A stretch of 64,000 nt of DNA, from NCBI GenBank assembly GCA_019753285.1, contig JAIELD010000023.1, positions 1 to 64,000 on the forward strand, written 5' to 3'. Position numbers and translations under genes: made by a program. The notes under the pieces are model-generated. The model was not told the DNA's origin. It saw nothing but the letters and a program-made list of their open reading frames with translations, and did not search any database. Source of the DNA: Beijerinckiaceae bacterium. GTDB taxonomy: Bacteria > Pseudomonadota > Alphaproteobacteria > Rhizobiales > Beijerinckiaceae. Of this stretch, positions 1-9,895 are shown piece after piece (within the stretch, counting starts at the first letter, position 1; each line of letters starts with the position of its first letter).

Positions 1-76
1 GACTGACGCGACCCGCCGGAGCGTTTGGGCCCGCCACCATTTGCACTGGCGCAGAAGGTATGGCATGGGCGAGCTC

Positions 77-610
77 ATGTCCGATTATCTGCGCTCCATC
101 ATCCGAAACATTCCCGATTATCCGAAGCCCGGCATCATGTTCCGGGATATCACGACGCTCCTCAATGATGCGCGATCCTTCCGCCGCGCCATCGATGAGC
201 TGGTCCATCCCTATGCCGGGATGAAGATCGACAAGATCGCCGGCATCGAGGCGCGGGGCTTCATTCTGGGCGGAGCGATCGCGCACCAGCTTTCGGCCGG
301 CTTCGTGCCGGTGCGCAAGAAGGGCAAGCTGCCGCATGCGACGGTCAGCATCGCCTACAGCCTCGAATATGGCGTCGACGAGATGGAGGTCCATAAGGAC
401 TCGATCGTGGCCGGCGAACGTATTTTGCTGGTCGACGACTTGATCGCCACCGGCGGCACGGCATGCGCGGCGGCGAAGCTGCTGCGCTCGATCGGTGCCG
501 ACATCGTCGCGGCCTGCTTCATCATCGATCTGCCCGAGCTCGAAGGCGCCGCGAAGCTGCGGGCGCTGGACATTCCTGTGCGCACGCTCGTCGAGTTCGA
601 GGGGCACTGA
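77..610 (+). CDS. apt: Adenine phosphoribosyltransferase
   Basis: Converts adenine and PRPP to AMP in cytosolic purine salvage. The 177-residue product has the usual Apt length, opens with the family-typical [18 protein letters not shown] stretch and carries the PRPP-binding loop [11 protein letters not shown] at about residues 118-128. I chose ATG 77, not the in-frame ATGs at 41 or 65, because homologues begin a few residues before [11 protein letters not shown]; no strong Shine-Dalgarno is visible. It is convergent with the MaoC gene 30 bp downstream. In relatives apt commonly lies near petABC-mtnP (from memory); here it is separated from mtnP and on the opposite strand. Confidence 0.96.
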   Translation: MSDYLRSIIRNIPDYPKPGIMFRDITTLLNDARSFRRAIDELVHPYAGMKIDKIAGIEARGFILGGAIAHQLSAGFVPVRKKGKLPHATVSIAYSLEYGVDEMEVHKDSIVAGERILLVDDLIATGGTACAAAKLLRSIGADIVAACFIIDLPELEGAAKLRALDIPVRTLVEFEGH

Positions 611-640
611 AGCGGAGCCCGTGGCGGCGTCCGATGATGC

Positions 641-1723
641 CTAGCCGATCTGCCAGAAAACATTGCCCTTGAACTCGAACACCAGCTCATCGCGCTGGTT
701 GAAGGCCTGGTTGAGGTGGCTGACCATGCCCCAGCCCGGGCGCGACTGGGATGGGCGCTTCTCCCGAAGCGTCGAAGAGTAGGTCAGCCGGTCGCCGGCA
801 TAGACGGGCTTCAGCCAGCGCAGATCCGTGAAGCCGGGCGAGGGGCCGAGCGTCGGCGGCTCTAGCCCCTTCTGCCGCATCATTCGCCCGCGTCGTTCGC
901 GGTTCTCGATCATCAGATGCATCCACACGCCGGCCGTCTGCCAGCCCGATGCGATCAGCCCGCCGAAATGGCTCGCCTTTGCTGCCTCCTCGTCGATATG
1001 GAACGGCTGCGGATCAAAGGCGCGGGCGAAGAGGATGATGTCCTCGGTGCTGAAGGTGCAGGCACCGATCTCCGTCCGCTTGCCGATCTCCATGTCGTGG
1101 AAGCCGGTGAGGTCGTCATCGGGTCCAACCTTAGCCGGTTCGAAGCCGCACTGGATGCGGCCATCAGCGCCATAAAAGGTGCTCAGCGGCAGCGGGTCCA
1201 TGCGTGTCGCGGGCAGTGGCGGCGTGAGCGCCCCTTCCGGCCTGCGGCCGAACATGACGGGATTGATCTGCTCCATCACGACCTCGCCGCGCTGGTTGAG
1301 GCACTCGATCTTCATGGTGACGAAGCCGCGATCCGGCTTGGTGATCGAGACCTTCTTGTCGGTCGCCGTGAAGCGCGAGGAGAGCGTGTCGCCCGGCAGC
1401 ACCGGCTTCAGCCACTTCATCGAAGTGACGCCGGGCGCGCCCATGCTGGCGCTTTCGAGCAGTACGCCGTCGACGATCATGCGCATGTTGAGGCTGATCG
1501 TGTGCCAGCCGGAAGCGATCAGTCGCCCGACGAAGGAGGATTTGGCGGCATCTTCGTCGACATGCATGGGCTGCTGGTCGAAGACCTTTGCGAAAGCGAC
1601 GATCTCTTCCTTGCTGATCGTGCGCTCGCCGAAGCTGACGGTTTCACCGATGACGAAATCGTCGAAATATCGGAAAGGCACGGCTCTCACCTGGGGCTGG
1701 TCAACGCGGCGGGATGTCACCAT
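641..1723 (-). CDS. Tandem MaoC (double hot-dog) dehydratase-like protein
   Basis: A 360-residue protein built of two MaoC-like hot-dog units (about 17-165 and 205-350). Each unit keeps the hydratase-type Asp...His pair: D49/H54 in FDQQPMH and D237/H242 in FDPQPFH, each followed by the same LIASGW stretch. MaoC proteins hydrate enoyl-CoA or related thioesters; the substrate here cannot be read from the sequence. It lies 53 bp downstream of ychF on the same strand, an arrangement I know from other Rhizobiales and probably one transcript. The start is the ATG overlapping a GTG; no other Met lies near the N-terminus. Confidence 0.88.
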   Translation of the reverse strand: MVTSRRVDQPQVRAVPFRYFDDFVIGETVSFGERTISKEEIVAFAKVFDQQPMHVDEDAAKSSFVGRLIASGWHTISLNMRMIVDGVLLESASMGAPGVTSMKWLKPVLPGDTLSSRFTATDKKVSITKPDRGFVTMKIECLNQRGEVVMEQINPVMFGRRPEGALTPPLPATRMDPLPLSTFYGADGRIQCGFEPAKVGPDDDLTGFHDMEIGKRTEIGACTFSTEDIILFARAFDPQPFHIDEEAAKASHFGGLIASGWQTAGVWMHLMIENRERRGRMMRQKGLEPPTLGPSPGFTDLRWLKPVYAGDRLTYSSTLREKRPSQSRPGWGMVSHLNQAFNQRDELVFEFKGNVFWQIG

Positions 1724-1776
1724 GGCGGCAATCGGCAGTCAATCGAGAATGGTATAGGTATAAACGATAGCCGCGA

Positions 1777-2874
1777 TCAATTCGCGAAGCGGAAATGCAG
1801 CACGTCGCCATCGGCGACGACATACTCCTTGCCTTCGAGGCGGAACTTGCCTGCATCGCGCGCGCCGGCCTCGCCCTTCAGCGCGACGTAATCGTCATAG
1901 GCGATCGTCTCTGAGCGGATGAAGCCCTTCTCGAAATCTGTGTGGATGACGCCGGCCGCCTGGGGCGCCTTCGTTCCTTTGGTGATCGTCCAGGCGCGGG
2001 CCTCCTTGGGGCCGACGGTGAAGTAGGTGACGAGGCCGAGAAGCGCGTAGCCTTCGCGGATCACGCGGTTGAGGCCGGGTTCGGCGAGGCCAATCGCATC
2101 GAGATATTCGGTCTGCTCGTCTGGCGGCAGGACGGCGACCTCGCTTTCGATCTTGGCGGACACGACCACCGAGCGAGCATTCTGCGCCTTGGCGAAGGCT
2201 GCGACGCGGTCGGAAAAGGCGTTGCCCTTGTCGGCGGAGGCTTCCTCGACATTGCAGACATAGAGGACGGGCTTCGACGACAGGAGACCGAGGCCCTGAA
2301 ACGCCTTCTCCTCGTCTTTCGAGCGCTCGACGACGCGAGCGGGCTTGCCGTCTGCGAGCAACTTCAAGGCACGCTGCATGAGGTCGAGCAGCTCCTTCGC
2401 CTCCTTGTCGCCGCCCTTCGCCTTTTTCTCCATCGCCAGAATGCGTTTCTCCAGGCTTTCGAGATCGGCCAGCATCAACTCGGTCTCGATCGTCTCGATG
2501 TCGGCGAGCGGGTCGATCTTGCCCTCGACATGGGTGATGTCGCCATCCTCGAAGCAGCGCACCACATGGGCGATCGCGTCCGTCTCGCGGATGTTGGCGA
2601 GGAACTGGTTGCCGAGACCTTCGCCCTTCGATGCGCCGCGCACGAGGCCGGCGATATCGACGAAGGTGAGGCGCGTCGGGATGATCTCCTTGGAGCCGGC
2701 GATCGAGGCAAGCGAGGTGAGGCGCTCGTCAGGCACGGCGACATCGCCGACATTGGGCTCGATCGTGCAGAACGGATAATTGGCCGCCTGGGCCGCCGCC
2801 GTCTGCGTCAGCGCGTTGAACAGCGTCGACTTGCCGACATTCGGCAAGCCGACGATACCGCATTTGAAACCCAT
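1777..2874 (-). CDS. ychF: Redox-regulated ATPase YchF (Obg/OLA1 family)
   Basis: Ribosome-associated P-loop ATPase. The 365 residues match the family length. Visible are the Walker A loop GLPNVGKST (9-17), the G3-type DIAGLVRGAS, and NVEE where GTPases carry NKxD, the substitution that gives YchF its ATP preference. The C-terminus contains the TGS domain. The frame stays open 76 codons further upstream, but that part lacks family resemblance, so I place the start at ATG 2874. It is probably cotranscribed with the MaoC gene and divergent from phhA. Confidence 0.97.
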   Translation of the reverse strand: MGFKCGIVGLPNVGKSTLFNALTQTAAAQAANYPFCTIEPNVGDVAVPDERLTSLASIAGSKEIIPTRLTFVDIAGLVRGASKGEGLGNQFLANIRETDAIAHVVRCFEDGDITHVEGKIDPLADIETIETELMLADLESLEKRILAMEKKAKGGDKEAKELLDLMQRALKLLADGKPARVVERSKDEEKAFQGLGLLSSKPVLYVCNVEEASADKGNAFSDRVAAFAKAQNARSVVVSAKIESEVAVLPPDEQTEYLDAIGLAEPGLNRVIREGYALLGLVTYFTVGPKEARAWTITKGTKAPQAAGVIHTDFEKGFIRSETIAYDDYVALKGEAGARDAGKFRLEGKEYVVADGDVLHFRFAN

Positions 2875-3032
2875 TCCGTTTATCCCTGAAAATGCCGTTG
2901 GGCGGGCCTGCCGCTCGATCTGAAGGGTGACGTACAGCAATAGGCGGCAGGTGAAAAGGCTTCGCGGCCCGGCCGCCGATGAACAAATGAGCCGCGAGCG
3001 CGCTTTACAAACCGGGCCGGACGGAGCGAATA

Positions 3033-3050
3033 TAGGTGCAATTGCAACTA
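3033..3050. promoter_or_regulatory. Palindromic operator candidate upstream of phhA
   Basis: TAGgTGCAATTGCAaCTA is an 18-bp near-perfect palindrome around a perfect TGCAATTGCA core (3037-3046). It ends 4 bp before the GGAGG ribosome-binding site of phhA. Position and symmetry suggest a binding site for a dimeric regulator; no regulator gene is adjacent. Confidence 0.45.
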
Positions 3051-3064
3051 ATCTGGAGGTCGTC

Positions 3065-3952
3065 ATGTCCAGTGCGTCCATCGCTTCCCCATCGACGAGC
3101 AAGGAGCGCTACACGACGGCGAAGCGCAACGCCGACCATACGATCGATCAGGATTGGGCATCCTACACGGCGGAGGAGCATTCGCGCTGGGATCGTCTGT
3201 TCCGGCGCGCGCAGGAGGTGCTGCCTGGCCGGGCCTGCGTCGAGTTCATGGAGGCGATGAACAGGCTACAGCTTTCGCAATCCGGCATCCCTGACATGGA
3301 AAAGCTCAGCGACCGGCTGGAAACGCTCACCGGCTGGCGCGTCGTGCCGGTGCATGGCCTTGTGCCGGACGACGTCTTCTTCGATCATCTGGCCAACAAG
3401 CGCTTCCCGGCAGGGGCGTTCATCCGCTCCGAGGCGGAGATGGATTACCTCGAAGAGCCGGACATCTTCCACGACATTTTCGGCCATGTGCCGCTGCTTG
3501 CGAACCCTGCCTATTCGGACTTCATCCAGGCTTATGGCAAGGGCGGGCAGCGGGCGCTCTCGATGGGCCGTCTCGCCAACCTCGCGCGGCTGTATTGGTA
3601 CACGGTGGAGTTCGGCCTGATCCGCAGCGACGAAGGCCTGCGCATTTTCGGCGCGGGCATCATGTCATCCGCTGCCGAAAGCGTCTTTTGCCTTGAGGAC
3701 CCTTCGCCCAACCGCATCGGTTTCAACCTCGAGCGCGTCATGCGGACGAACTACATCATCGACGATTTCCAGCAGACCTATTTCGTGATCGACAGCTTCG
3801 AGAGGCTGCTCGACGATTGCTATGGCGATTTCACCACGCTTTATGGCCGGCTCGCCGCGGCAAGCGATATCGAGGCGCATGATATCGTCGCCGGAGATGC
3901 AGTGCTCAATCGCGGCACCATGAAGTATTTCAGGGACAAGGCGGCGGCTTGA
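3065..3952 (+). CDS. phhA: Phenylalanine 4-monooxygenase
   Basis: Hydroxylates phenylalanine to tyrosine with a reduced pterin cofactor and non-haem iron. The 295-residue product shows the iron-binding facial triad H136 and H141 (in FHDIFGHVPLL) and E182 (in YWYTVEFGL), within the aromatic amino acid hydroxylase core of about 90-270. The start is set by the good Shine-Dalgarno ctGGAGGtcgtcATG. It is divergent from ychF and converges on mtnP. Neither a pterin-4a-carbinolamine dehydratase nor an Lrp-type regulator is beside it. Confidence 0.96.
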   Translation: MSSASIASPSTSKERYTTAKRNADHTIDQDWASYTAEEHSRWDRLFRRAQEVLPGRACVEFMEAMNRLQLSQSGIPDMEKLSDRLETLTGWRVVPVHGLVPDDVFFDHLANKRFPAGAFIRSEAEMDYLEEPDIFHDIFGHVPLLANPAYSDFIQAYGKGGQRALSMGRLANLARLYWYTVEFGLIRSDEGLRIFGAGIMSSAAESVFCLEDPSPNRIGFNLERVMRTNYIIDDFQQTYFVIDSFERLLDDCYGDFTTLYGRLAAASDIEAHDIVAGDAVLNRGTMKYFRDKAAA

Positions 3953-3982
3953 TTGTCGTTCCCGACGGCAGTCAGGCAAGTC

Positions 3983-4864
3983 TCAAAGCACGCGTCCTGC
4001 AATGGCGTCGAGCTTCGCCATCAAGGCCGGGTCGCGATGGTCCGGCGGCGTGGCGATGGCGCCGTCGAGCGCGCGGTCCGAGCCAATGGGGCAGGGTTCG
4101 TGCTCTTTCGGAAAGTCGGCGGCGAGGCGCGCGACGAGCTTGCGGGCGTTCTCCGTGTTGCCGCGCATCACCTCCATCACGCCTTCCATGGTCACGGAGC
4201 CGTGCTGGTCGTGCCAGCAATCATAATCCGTCACCATGGCGACGATGGCGTAGGACATCTCTGCCTCGCGCGCGAGGCGCGCTTCCGGCATCGCCGTCAT
4301 GCCGATCACGTCCCAGCCCTGGGCCTTGTAGTAGAGCGACTCGGCATAGGACGAGAATTGCGGGCCCTCGATCGTGACATGCGTGCCGCCCTTGACGACA
4401 GCAATGCCTTCGGCGTTCGCCGCCTCGAACAGCCTCGTCTGCAGCAGCGGGGCGATTGGATGCGCCATCGAGACATGGGCGACGCAGCCGTTCAGGAAAT
4501 AGGACGGTTTGCGCATATAGGTCCGGTCCACCATCTGGTCGCACAGGACGAACAGGCCGGGGTAAAGCTCGGCCTTGAACGAGCCGCAGGCTGAGAGCGA
4601 AACGAGATCGGTGACCCCGGCGCGTTTCAGAATGTCGATATTGGCGTGATAGTTGATGTCGGAGGGCGCGAGGGCGTGCGCCCGGCCGTGGCGTGGCAGG
4701 AACACGATGTCCGTCTCGCCGATGCGCCCGAAGCGCAGCGTATCGGATGGCTCACCCCACGGGCTTTCGACCTTTTCCTCGCGCGTATCGACCATGCCCG
4801 GCAGATGGTAGACACCCGACCCGCCAATAATTCCGAGCACGGCTTTCTGCACAGCCTTGTTCAT
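3983..4864 (-). CDS. mtnP: S-methyl-5'-thioadenosine phosphorylase
   Basis: Cleaves methylthioadenosine with phosphate to adenine and methylthioribose-1-phosphate, a methionine-salvage step whose adenine can feed Apt. The N-terminal IIGGSGVYHLPG and the internal NGCVAHVSMAHPIAP and GGTHVTIEGPQFS segments are typical of the MTAP subgroup of purine nucleoside phosphorylases. ATG 4864 sits 6 nt after AAGGA; an in-frame TTG at 4870 is less likely. The product has 293 residues. The MAPEG gene ends 9 bp upstream, so the two probably share a transcript. Confidence 0.95.
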   Translation of the reverse strand: MNKAVQKAVLGIIGGSGVYHLPGMVDTREEKVESPWGEPSDTLRFGRIGETDIVFLPRHGRAHALAPSDINYHANIDILKRAGVTDLVSLSACGSFKAELYPGLFVLCDQMVDRTYMRKPSYFLNGCVAHVSMAHPIAPLLQTRLFEAANAEGIAVVKGGTHVTIEGPQFSSYAESLYYKAQGWDVIGMTAMPEARLAREAEMSYAIVAMVTDYDCWHDQHGSVTMEGVMEVMRGNTENARKLVARLAADFPKEHEPCPIGSDRALDGAIATPPDHRDPALMAKLDAIAGRVL

Positions 4865-4873
4865 GATCAATCC

Positions 4874-5272
4874 TTAGCGAGATAGTTGAATTGCGGCACT
4901 GTTCAGAAGGCAAACAAGCGAAGTGCAGATCAGCATGGTCAGCGTCAGACCCATGCCGGTGACGCGAAACACGAAGGTTTCGTTGGCCCGTGAGACGCCA
5001 TAGGCATGCGAGAGGCGGCCGCACAGGAGCATGAGGCCAAGCGCATGCAACACGAATGGATTGGTGTGCAAGCTTTCCGCCAGACCCAGCATTAGCAATC
5101 CAAGGGGCACGTATTCGGCAAAATTGCCTTGAACGCGCATCGCTCGCAGCAGCGTCGCATCACCGCCATCGCCCAGCGACGTGTTGGAGCCACGCCGCAC
5201 GCGGATAACGCCCACGGAAAGCACGACGAACAAGAGCGCCAAAAGCGACGCGTAAAAACTGGTAATTGCCAA
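4874..5272 (-). CDS. MAPEG family membrane protein
   Basis: Small integral membrane protein of the eicosanoid/glutathione-metabolism (MAPEG) family, with four predicted hydrophobic helices and the conserved RVQGNFAEYVPLGLL segment that lines the glutathione site in family members. I place the start at TTG 5272 because a run of G residues precedes it by 5 nt and homologues begin just before the first helix; TTG 5293 or 5290 would add seven or six residues. It lies directly upstream of mtnP and downstream of petC. The substrate is unknown. Confidence 0.8.
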   Translation of the reverse strand: MAITSFYASLLALLFVVLSVGVIRVRRGSNTSLGDGGDATLLRAMRVQGNFAEYVPLGLLMLGLAESLHTNPFVLHALGLMLLCGRLSHAYGVSRANETFVFRVTGMGLTLTMLICTSLVCLLNSAAIQLSR

Positions 5273-5334
5273 GGCGACCCCCCGAAACAACAAACTCGAG
5301 ATGTGCGAGGAGCGCTGGCAACTCCCTTTTGGCG

Positions 5335-6189
5335 TCAGTGGGCTGGGATGCCCACCCGGGCGTCATACTCGGACCAGAGCTTCTTCTTCACATACAGCAG
5401 CAATACGAAGAAGACACCGAGGAAGATCATGACGCGAAGGCCGATGCGCTTGCGCTCTTCCAGCGTCGGGTCGGCCGCCCAGGAGAGAAACGAGACGACG
5501 TCGCGGGCATATTGATCGACCGTCTGCGGCGATCCATCGGCATAGGTCACCTGATCGTCGCTGAGCGGCTTCGCCATGGCGATCTTATGGCCTGGCATGT
5601 ATTTGTTGTAGTTGAGGCCGGGATCGATCGTCACGCCAGCTGGTGGTTCCTCATAGCCGTTGAGAATGGCGTAGATGTAGTCCTGGCCCTGCTCCTGATA
5701 CTGGGTGACGATATCCCACAGGAACAGCGGAAAGCCGCGCTCATAAGTGCGGGCCTTCGCCAGAACGCGCATCGGAGGCGGGTATGCGCCGATCGCGGCG
5801 GCGGCGGCCTGAGGATTGTCGAAGGCGTAGGGGATCTTGTCGGACGGCAGAGCCGGACGTTCGAACATCTCGCCCGCGTCGTTCGGACCGTCCTTCACCT
5901 TGTATTCGGCCGCGAGCGCCTTGACCTGCGCCTGCGTGAATTCAGGCCCACCCGGCTCCGCCAGCGTGCGGAAGGGGATGCTCAGGCTGTGGCAGTTCGA
6001 GCAGACCTCGCGGTAGACCTGAAAGCCGCGCTGAAGCTGTGCGCGATCGAAGGTTCCGAACGGGCCGGAAAAGCTCCACTTCTGCTCGGGCGGCTTCGGC
6101 GTTTCATGCGCGTCCTCGGCTCGGCTTAGGCCTGCGGCCGCCAGCGAGAGCGCCGCCGCCAGACCGAGCGAAGCAATCTGTTTGATCAT
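5335..6189 (-). CDS. petC: Cytochrome c1, bc1 complex
   Basis: Haem-c subunit that passes electrons from the Rieske protein to soluble cytochrome c. The 284-residue precursor has a Sec signal peptide ending near residue 24, the haem motif CSNCH (C63, C66, H67), a Met-containing axial-ligand region (GHKIAMAKPLS) and a single C-terminal membrane anchor ending in KKKLWSEYD. It is the last gene of petABC. It is a separate gene, unlike the fused cytochrome b/c1 fbcH of Bradyrhizobium. Confidence 0.97.
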   Translation of the reverse strand: MIKQIASLGLAAALSLAAAGLSRAEDAHETPKPPEQKWSFSGPFGTFDRAQLQRGFQVYREVCSNCHSLSIPFRTLAEPGGPEFTQAQVKALAAEYKVKDGPNDAGEMFERPALPSDKIPYAFDNPQAAAAAIGAYPPPMRVLAKARTYERGFPLFLWDIVTQYQEQGQDYIYAILNGYEEPPAGVTIDPGLNYNKYMPGHKIAMAKPLSDDQVTYADGSPQTVDQYARDVVSFLSWAADPTLEERKRIGLRVMIFLGVFFVLLLYVKKKLWSEYDARVGIPAH

Positions 6190-6267
6190 TGTTGAATTCC
6201 TCGTCGAATGGTTTGGCGGGGCTGAAGCCCCGTCAGCCGGCCGCGTGCGGCCGGCTCTGGTCAGCGG

Positions 6268-7596
6268 TCAGCCCTTGGTCTGGGGCTCTGCATGCGCGCC
6301 GGTCGGCAGGCCGTGGCCAGGGCGAATGCTGTCGAGCACGGAGTCTGCGATCGAGGCCGGCAGCTTCAACGGCTTCTCGAACAGGCCGAGGAGCGGCAGC
6401 ACGACGAGGAAGTGCAGGAAGTAGTAGGCCGTGAAGATCTGCGCGAGCCCGGTCATGTCGAGCACGACCTTGCTGCCTACCCGCAGTACTTCCTTGTCCG
6501 TCGGCTGGGAGCCGCAATAGCCAAGGATGAGGCAGGTGAGCACGAACAGCGCGAAGAAGATCTTGTACGCCGGACGATAGCTCGTGGAGCGCACCTTGGA
6601 GGTGTCGAGCCAGGGCAGGAAGGCGAGAATGGCAATCGAGCCGAACATCGCGATCAGGCCATAGAGCGTGGCGGGCAGGCCGAACAGCGTGAACGGAATG
6701 GCGCGCAGGATGGCGTAGAAGGGCAGGAAGTACCATTCAGGCTTGATGTGCGCGGGCGTCTTCAGCGAGTTGAACTCGACATAGTTGTCCGCCTCGCCGA
6801 AATAATCCGGCATGTAGAAGATGAACAGCGCGAAGAACAGTGCGAAGCCGACGAGGCCGACCGAGTCCTTCACCGTCATGTAGGGGTGGAACGGCACGGT
6901 GTCCTTGTCAGACTTCACCGAAACGCCGGTCGGATTGTTGTTGCCGACCGCGTGCAGCGCCCAGACGTGCAGCACCACGACGCCGAAGATCATGAACGGC
7001 AGGAGATAATGCAGCGAGAAGAAGCGGTTGAGCGTCGCCTGATCGATCGTGTAACCGCCACGCAGCCAGACGAGCAGGTCGGAACCGACGACGGGAATGG
7101 CGGTGAAGAAGTTGGTGATGACGGTAGCGCCCCAACCGCTCATCTGGCCGAAGGGCAGCACGTAGCCCATGAAGGCGGTCGCCATCATCAGGAGCAGGAT
7201 GATCACGCCCAAGATCCACAGAACTTCTCGCGGCTGCTTGTAGGAGCCGAAATAAAGGCCGCGGAACATGTGGATATAGACGGCGATGAAGAACATCGTC
7301 GCGCCGTTGGCATGCATGGTCTGGATCAGCCAGCCGAAATTCACGTCGCGCTTGATCGCCTGCACGGAGTCGAAGGCGAGCTTGGTGTCGGCGACATAGT
7401 GCATCGCGAGGATGATGCCGGTGATGATCTGCATCACCAGCATGACGGTAAGAATTCCGCCGAAGGTCCAGAAGTAGTTGAGGTTGCGCGGCGTCGGGAA
7501 GGTCAGGAACTCGTGCGCCATGCCAAGGATCGGCAGGCGATCGTTGAACCAGCGAGCGGCCTTGTTCGACGGAACGTAGGTGGTGTGACCGGACAT
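6268..7596 (-). CDS. petB: Cytochrome b, bc1 complex
   Basis: Membrane core of ubiquinol:cytochrome c reductase, holding haems bL and bH and both quinone sites. The 442 residues contain the two histidine pairs in helices B and D ([18 protein letters not shown] and SLHYLLPF...LHVWALH) and the Qo-site PEWY motif in [14 protein letters not shown]. Eight membrane segments are expected. It lies 22 bp after petA and 78 bp before petC, in the standard order. Confidence 0.98.
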   Translation of the reverse strand: MSGHTTYVPSNKAARWFNDRLPILGMAHEFLTFPTPRNLNYFWTFGGILTVMLVMQIITGIILAMHYVADTKLAFDSVQAIKRDVNFGWLIQTMHANGATMFFIAVYIHMFRGLYFGSYKQPREVLWILGVIILLLMMATAFMGYVLPFGQMSGWGATVITNFFTAIPVVGSDLLVWLRGGYTIDQATLNRFFSLHYLLPFMIFGVVVLHVWALHAVGNNNPTGVSVKSDKDTVPFHPYMTVKDSVGLVGFALFFALFIFYMPDYFGEADNYVEFNSLKTPAHIKPEWYFLPFYAILRAIPFTLFGLPATLYGLIAMFGSIAILAFLPWLDTSKVRSTSYRPAYKIFFALFVLTCLILGYCGSQPTDKEVLRVGSKVVLDMTGLAQIFTAYYFLHFLVVLPLLGLFEKPLKLPASIADSVLDSIRPGHGLPTGAHAEPQTKG

Positions 7597-7618
7597 CGTT
7601 TGATCCTTGTTCTTGCTA

Positions 7619-8182
7619 TCAGCCGCGTGTCGCTTCGCCGAAGATGTTGATCTTCTCGGCCGACACGAAGGAGTACTGAGGAACGCCCAGATTGTAAGGC
7701 GCCGGACCGCGCATCACGCGGCCGGCATTGTCGTATTGAGAGCCATGGCAGGGGCAGTACCAGCCGCCGAATTCGCCGGCGTTGGAGGTGGGAACGCAGC
7801 CGAGATGCGTGCAGTTAGCCGCAACGACGATCCACTGGTCCTGAAGCTTGTTCTCGAAGGGCTTCACGCGGGCGTCATCTTTACCAAGGTACTTGTCGAG
7901 AACGACCTTGGCGTCGTTCGCTTTCGCGGCCTTGATTTCATCGGCGGTGCGGTGGCGGATGAAGTAGGGCGCGCCACGCCATTTGATGACGATGACCTGG
8001 CCTTCGGCGATCTTCGAAAGGTCGAACTCGGCGGCAGCGCCGGCGGCGAGCGTCGATTTGTCGGGCGACATCTGCGAGATCAACGGCCATGCGAAGGATG
8101 CGACGCCCACAGCGCCCATCGCGCCGGTCGCGATGTAGATGAAATCACGACGGGTCGGTTGTTCCTGAGTCATTGTCGACAC
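7619..8182 (-). CDS. petA: Rieske iron-sulfur subunit, bc1 complex
   Basis: Carries the 2Fe-2S cluster that oxidises ubiquinol. A twin-arginine motif ([11 protein letters not shown]) doubles as the uncleaved N-terminal anchor. With the start used here (187 residues) the cluster boxes are C124-T-H126-L-G-C129 and C143-P-C145-H146-G-S. I chose GTG 8182 because AAGGTG lies 6 nt before it; ATG 8173 is three codons further in and 15 nt from that site, so it remains possible. First gene of petABC. Confidence 0.96.
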   Translation of the reverse strand: MSTMTQEQPTRRDFIYIATGAMGAVGVASFAWPLISQMSPDKSTLAAGAAAEFDLSKIAEGQVIVIKWRGAPYFIRHRTADEIKAAKANDAKVVLDKYLGKDDARVKPFENKLQDQWIVVAANCTHLGCVPTSNAGEFGGWYCPCHGSQYDNAGRVMRGPAPYNLGVPQYSFVSAEKINIFGEATRG

Positions 8183-8415
8183 GTGCGGCACCTTTTGTTT
8201 CAATGGAGCGTGGCCCGGACCAAAGCCGGGGCAGTCTACGCTCGATTTTTCGCGATCAGGTATCCAACAGGTAGGCTCATGGCGCAGACGGCACAATGCG
8301 ACCCATCGTCACCAAATGAGCCATGAAAACGAGCTGAATATGCTTGCTCTTTGACATCGGCAACGCGTCTTGTCCATAGCTTGCGGCGCAGAGTCGGGCA
8401 GTGAATGTGAGCAAA

Positions 8416-8946
8416 ATGGCGTTGAACGAAAATGGGAAGACGGCGGAAGCGCCGATCGCGCCGCGCCTCCGCCTAGCGCTCTACCAGCCCGACATTCCGC
8501 AGAACACCGGCACCATGCTGAGGATGGCCGCCTGTCTCGGAATTGGCGCAGACATCATCGAGCCAGCCGGATTTCCGGTTTCCGACCGGGCCTTCCGCCG
8601 TGCGGGCATGGATTACCTCGATCGGCTGTCCATCGAGAGGCACCTGTCCTTCGCGCATTTCGCAGCCTCGCTCGCCGGGCGCGGCGCTCGACCCGTGCTG
8701 CTGACGACCAAAGCGACAACGCCGCACACGGAATTTGCCTTCCGCGAGGGAGACGTGCTCATCGTCGGGCGCGAGTCGGCGGGCGTGCCAGATGCGGTAC
8801 ACGAGGCCATTCCTCACCGCCTGCGCGTGCCGATGCGCGCCGGGCTGCGCTCGCTCAATGTTGCAATCGCCGCCGCGATCGTATGTGGTGAGGCGATGCG
8901 CCAGCTCGGCGCATGGCCCGATCCGCCTGAAGAGTTGACGACATGA
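8416..8946 (+). CDS. trmL: tRNA (cytidine(34)-2'-O)-methyltransferase
   Basis: SPOUT-fold methyltransferase that 2'-O-methylates the wobble base of certain leucine tRNAs. Conserved segments are the N-terminal [13 protein letters not shown], the central VGRESAGVP and the C-terminal knot [19 protein letters not shown] 8416 gives 176 residues; GTG 8401 is an upstream in-frame alternative. It is divergent from petA, and its stop overlaps the hemF start by 4 bp (ATGA), so the two are translationally coupled. Confidence 0.93.
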   Translation: MALNENGKTAEAPIAPRLRLALYQPDIPQNTGTMLRMAACLGIGADIIEPAGFPVSDRAFRRAGMDYLDRLSIERHLSFAHFAASLAGRGARPVLLTTKATTPHTEFAFREGDVLIVGRESAGVPDAVHEAIPHRLRVPMRAGLRSLNVAIAAAIVCGEAMRQLGAWPDPPEELTT

Positions 8947-9869
8947 ACAAGCCCAGCCCCATATTCACTCCCTTGCCCGACGCCGCGACGCTCGAGATGC
9001 GCAAATCGCAAGCGCGGGCCTGGTTCGAAAGTCTGCGCGATCAGATCTGCGCGGCCTTCGAGACCCTGGAGGCCGAGGCGGAAGGACCATTCTTCCCGGA
9101 GGCGGGCGAAGTGGGAACGTTCCACCGCAAGCCTTGGCAGCGCACCAATCATGACGGCGCTGAAGGGGGCGGCGGCGTCATGTCGATGATGCATGGCCGC
9201 GTGTTCGAGAAGGTCGGTGTCCACACCTCGACGGTCTTCGGCACGTTCGCGCCGGAATTCGCCAAGCAGATGCCGGGCGCGGAGGACAATCCGCATTTTT
9301 GGGCGAGCGGCATCTCCCTCATCGCGCATCCCTGGAATCCGAATGCGCCGACAGTGCATATGAACACGCGCCATGTGGTGACGAGCCGGGCCTGGTTCGG
9401 CGGCGGCGCGGACCTGACGCCCGTGCTGATGCGCCGGCGGACGCAGGAGGATCCGGATACGGTCCTGTTCCATGACGCGATGCGCAAGGCCTGCGATGCG
9501 CACCAGGCGATCGCGTCCTATGACCGCTACAAAGCCTGGTGCGAGGAGTATTTCTTCCTGCCGCATCGCAACGAACCGCGCGGCATCGGCGGCATTTTCT
9601 TCGACTATCAGGACACTGGAAATTTCAACGCCGATCTCGCCTTCACGCAGGATGTGGGTCGCGCGTTTCTCGACGTGTATCCCGAGATCATGCGCCGCAA
9701 TATGAGCACGCCCTGGACGGAGGCAGACCGCGAGGAACAGCAGGTGCGCCGCGGCCGATACGTGGAGTTCAACCTGCTCTACGATCGCGGCACGCTGTTT
9801 GGCCTGCGCACCGGCGGCAACATCGAGAGCATCCTGTCCTCGATGCCGCCGAGCGTGAGATGGCCTTGA
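8943..9869 (+). CDS. hemF: Oxygen-dependent coproporphyrinogen III oxidase
   Basis: Oxidative decarboxylation of coproporphyrinogen III to protoporphyrinogen IX in haem synthesis, using O2. At 308 residues it has the family length and clear signatures: the GGGVMS loop, [25 protein letters not shown], the [10 protein letters not shown] stretch, and [11 protein letters not shown] near the C-terminus. It overlaps trmL by 4 bp and is followed after 26 bp by a secreted-protein gene on the same strand. Its position beside petABC, which needs haem, is suggestive only. Confidence 0.97.
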   Translation: MNKPSPIFTPLPDAATLEMRKSQARAWFESLRDQICAAFETLEAEAEGPFFPEAGEVGTFHRKPWQRTNHDGAEGGGGVMSMMHGRVFEKVGVHTSTVFGTFAPEFAKQMPGAEDNPHFWASGISLIAHPWNPNAPTVHMNTRHVVTSRAWFGGGADLTPVLMRRRTQEDPDTVLFHDAMRKACDAHQAIASYDRYKAWCEEYFFLPHRNEPRGIGGIFFDYQDTGNFNADLAFTQDVGRAFLDVYPEIMRRNMSTPWTEADREEQQVRRGRYVEFNLLYDRGTLFGLRTGGNIESILSSMPPSVRWP

Positions 9870-9895
9870 GAAACGAGAGCCTGCGGAGGACCCCG

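Noticed and set aside
1-40. Possible 3' end of an upstream gene (TGA at 4-6)
   Set aside because: Too little sequence is inside the window to support a coding call.
6292-7650. 452-codon open frame antisense to petB
   Set aside because: Highly charged repetitive composition produced by the complement of membrane-helix codons; petB is certain.
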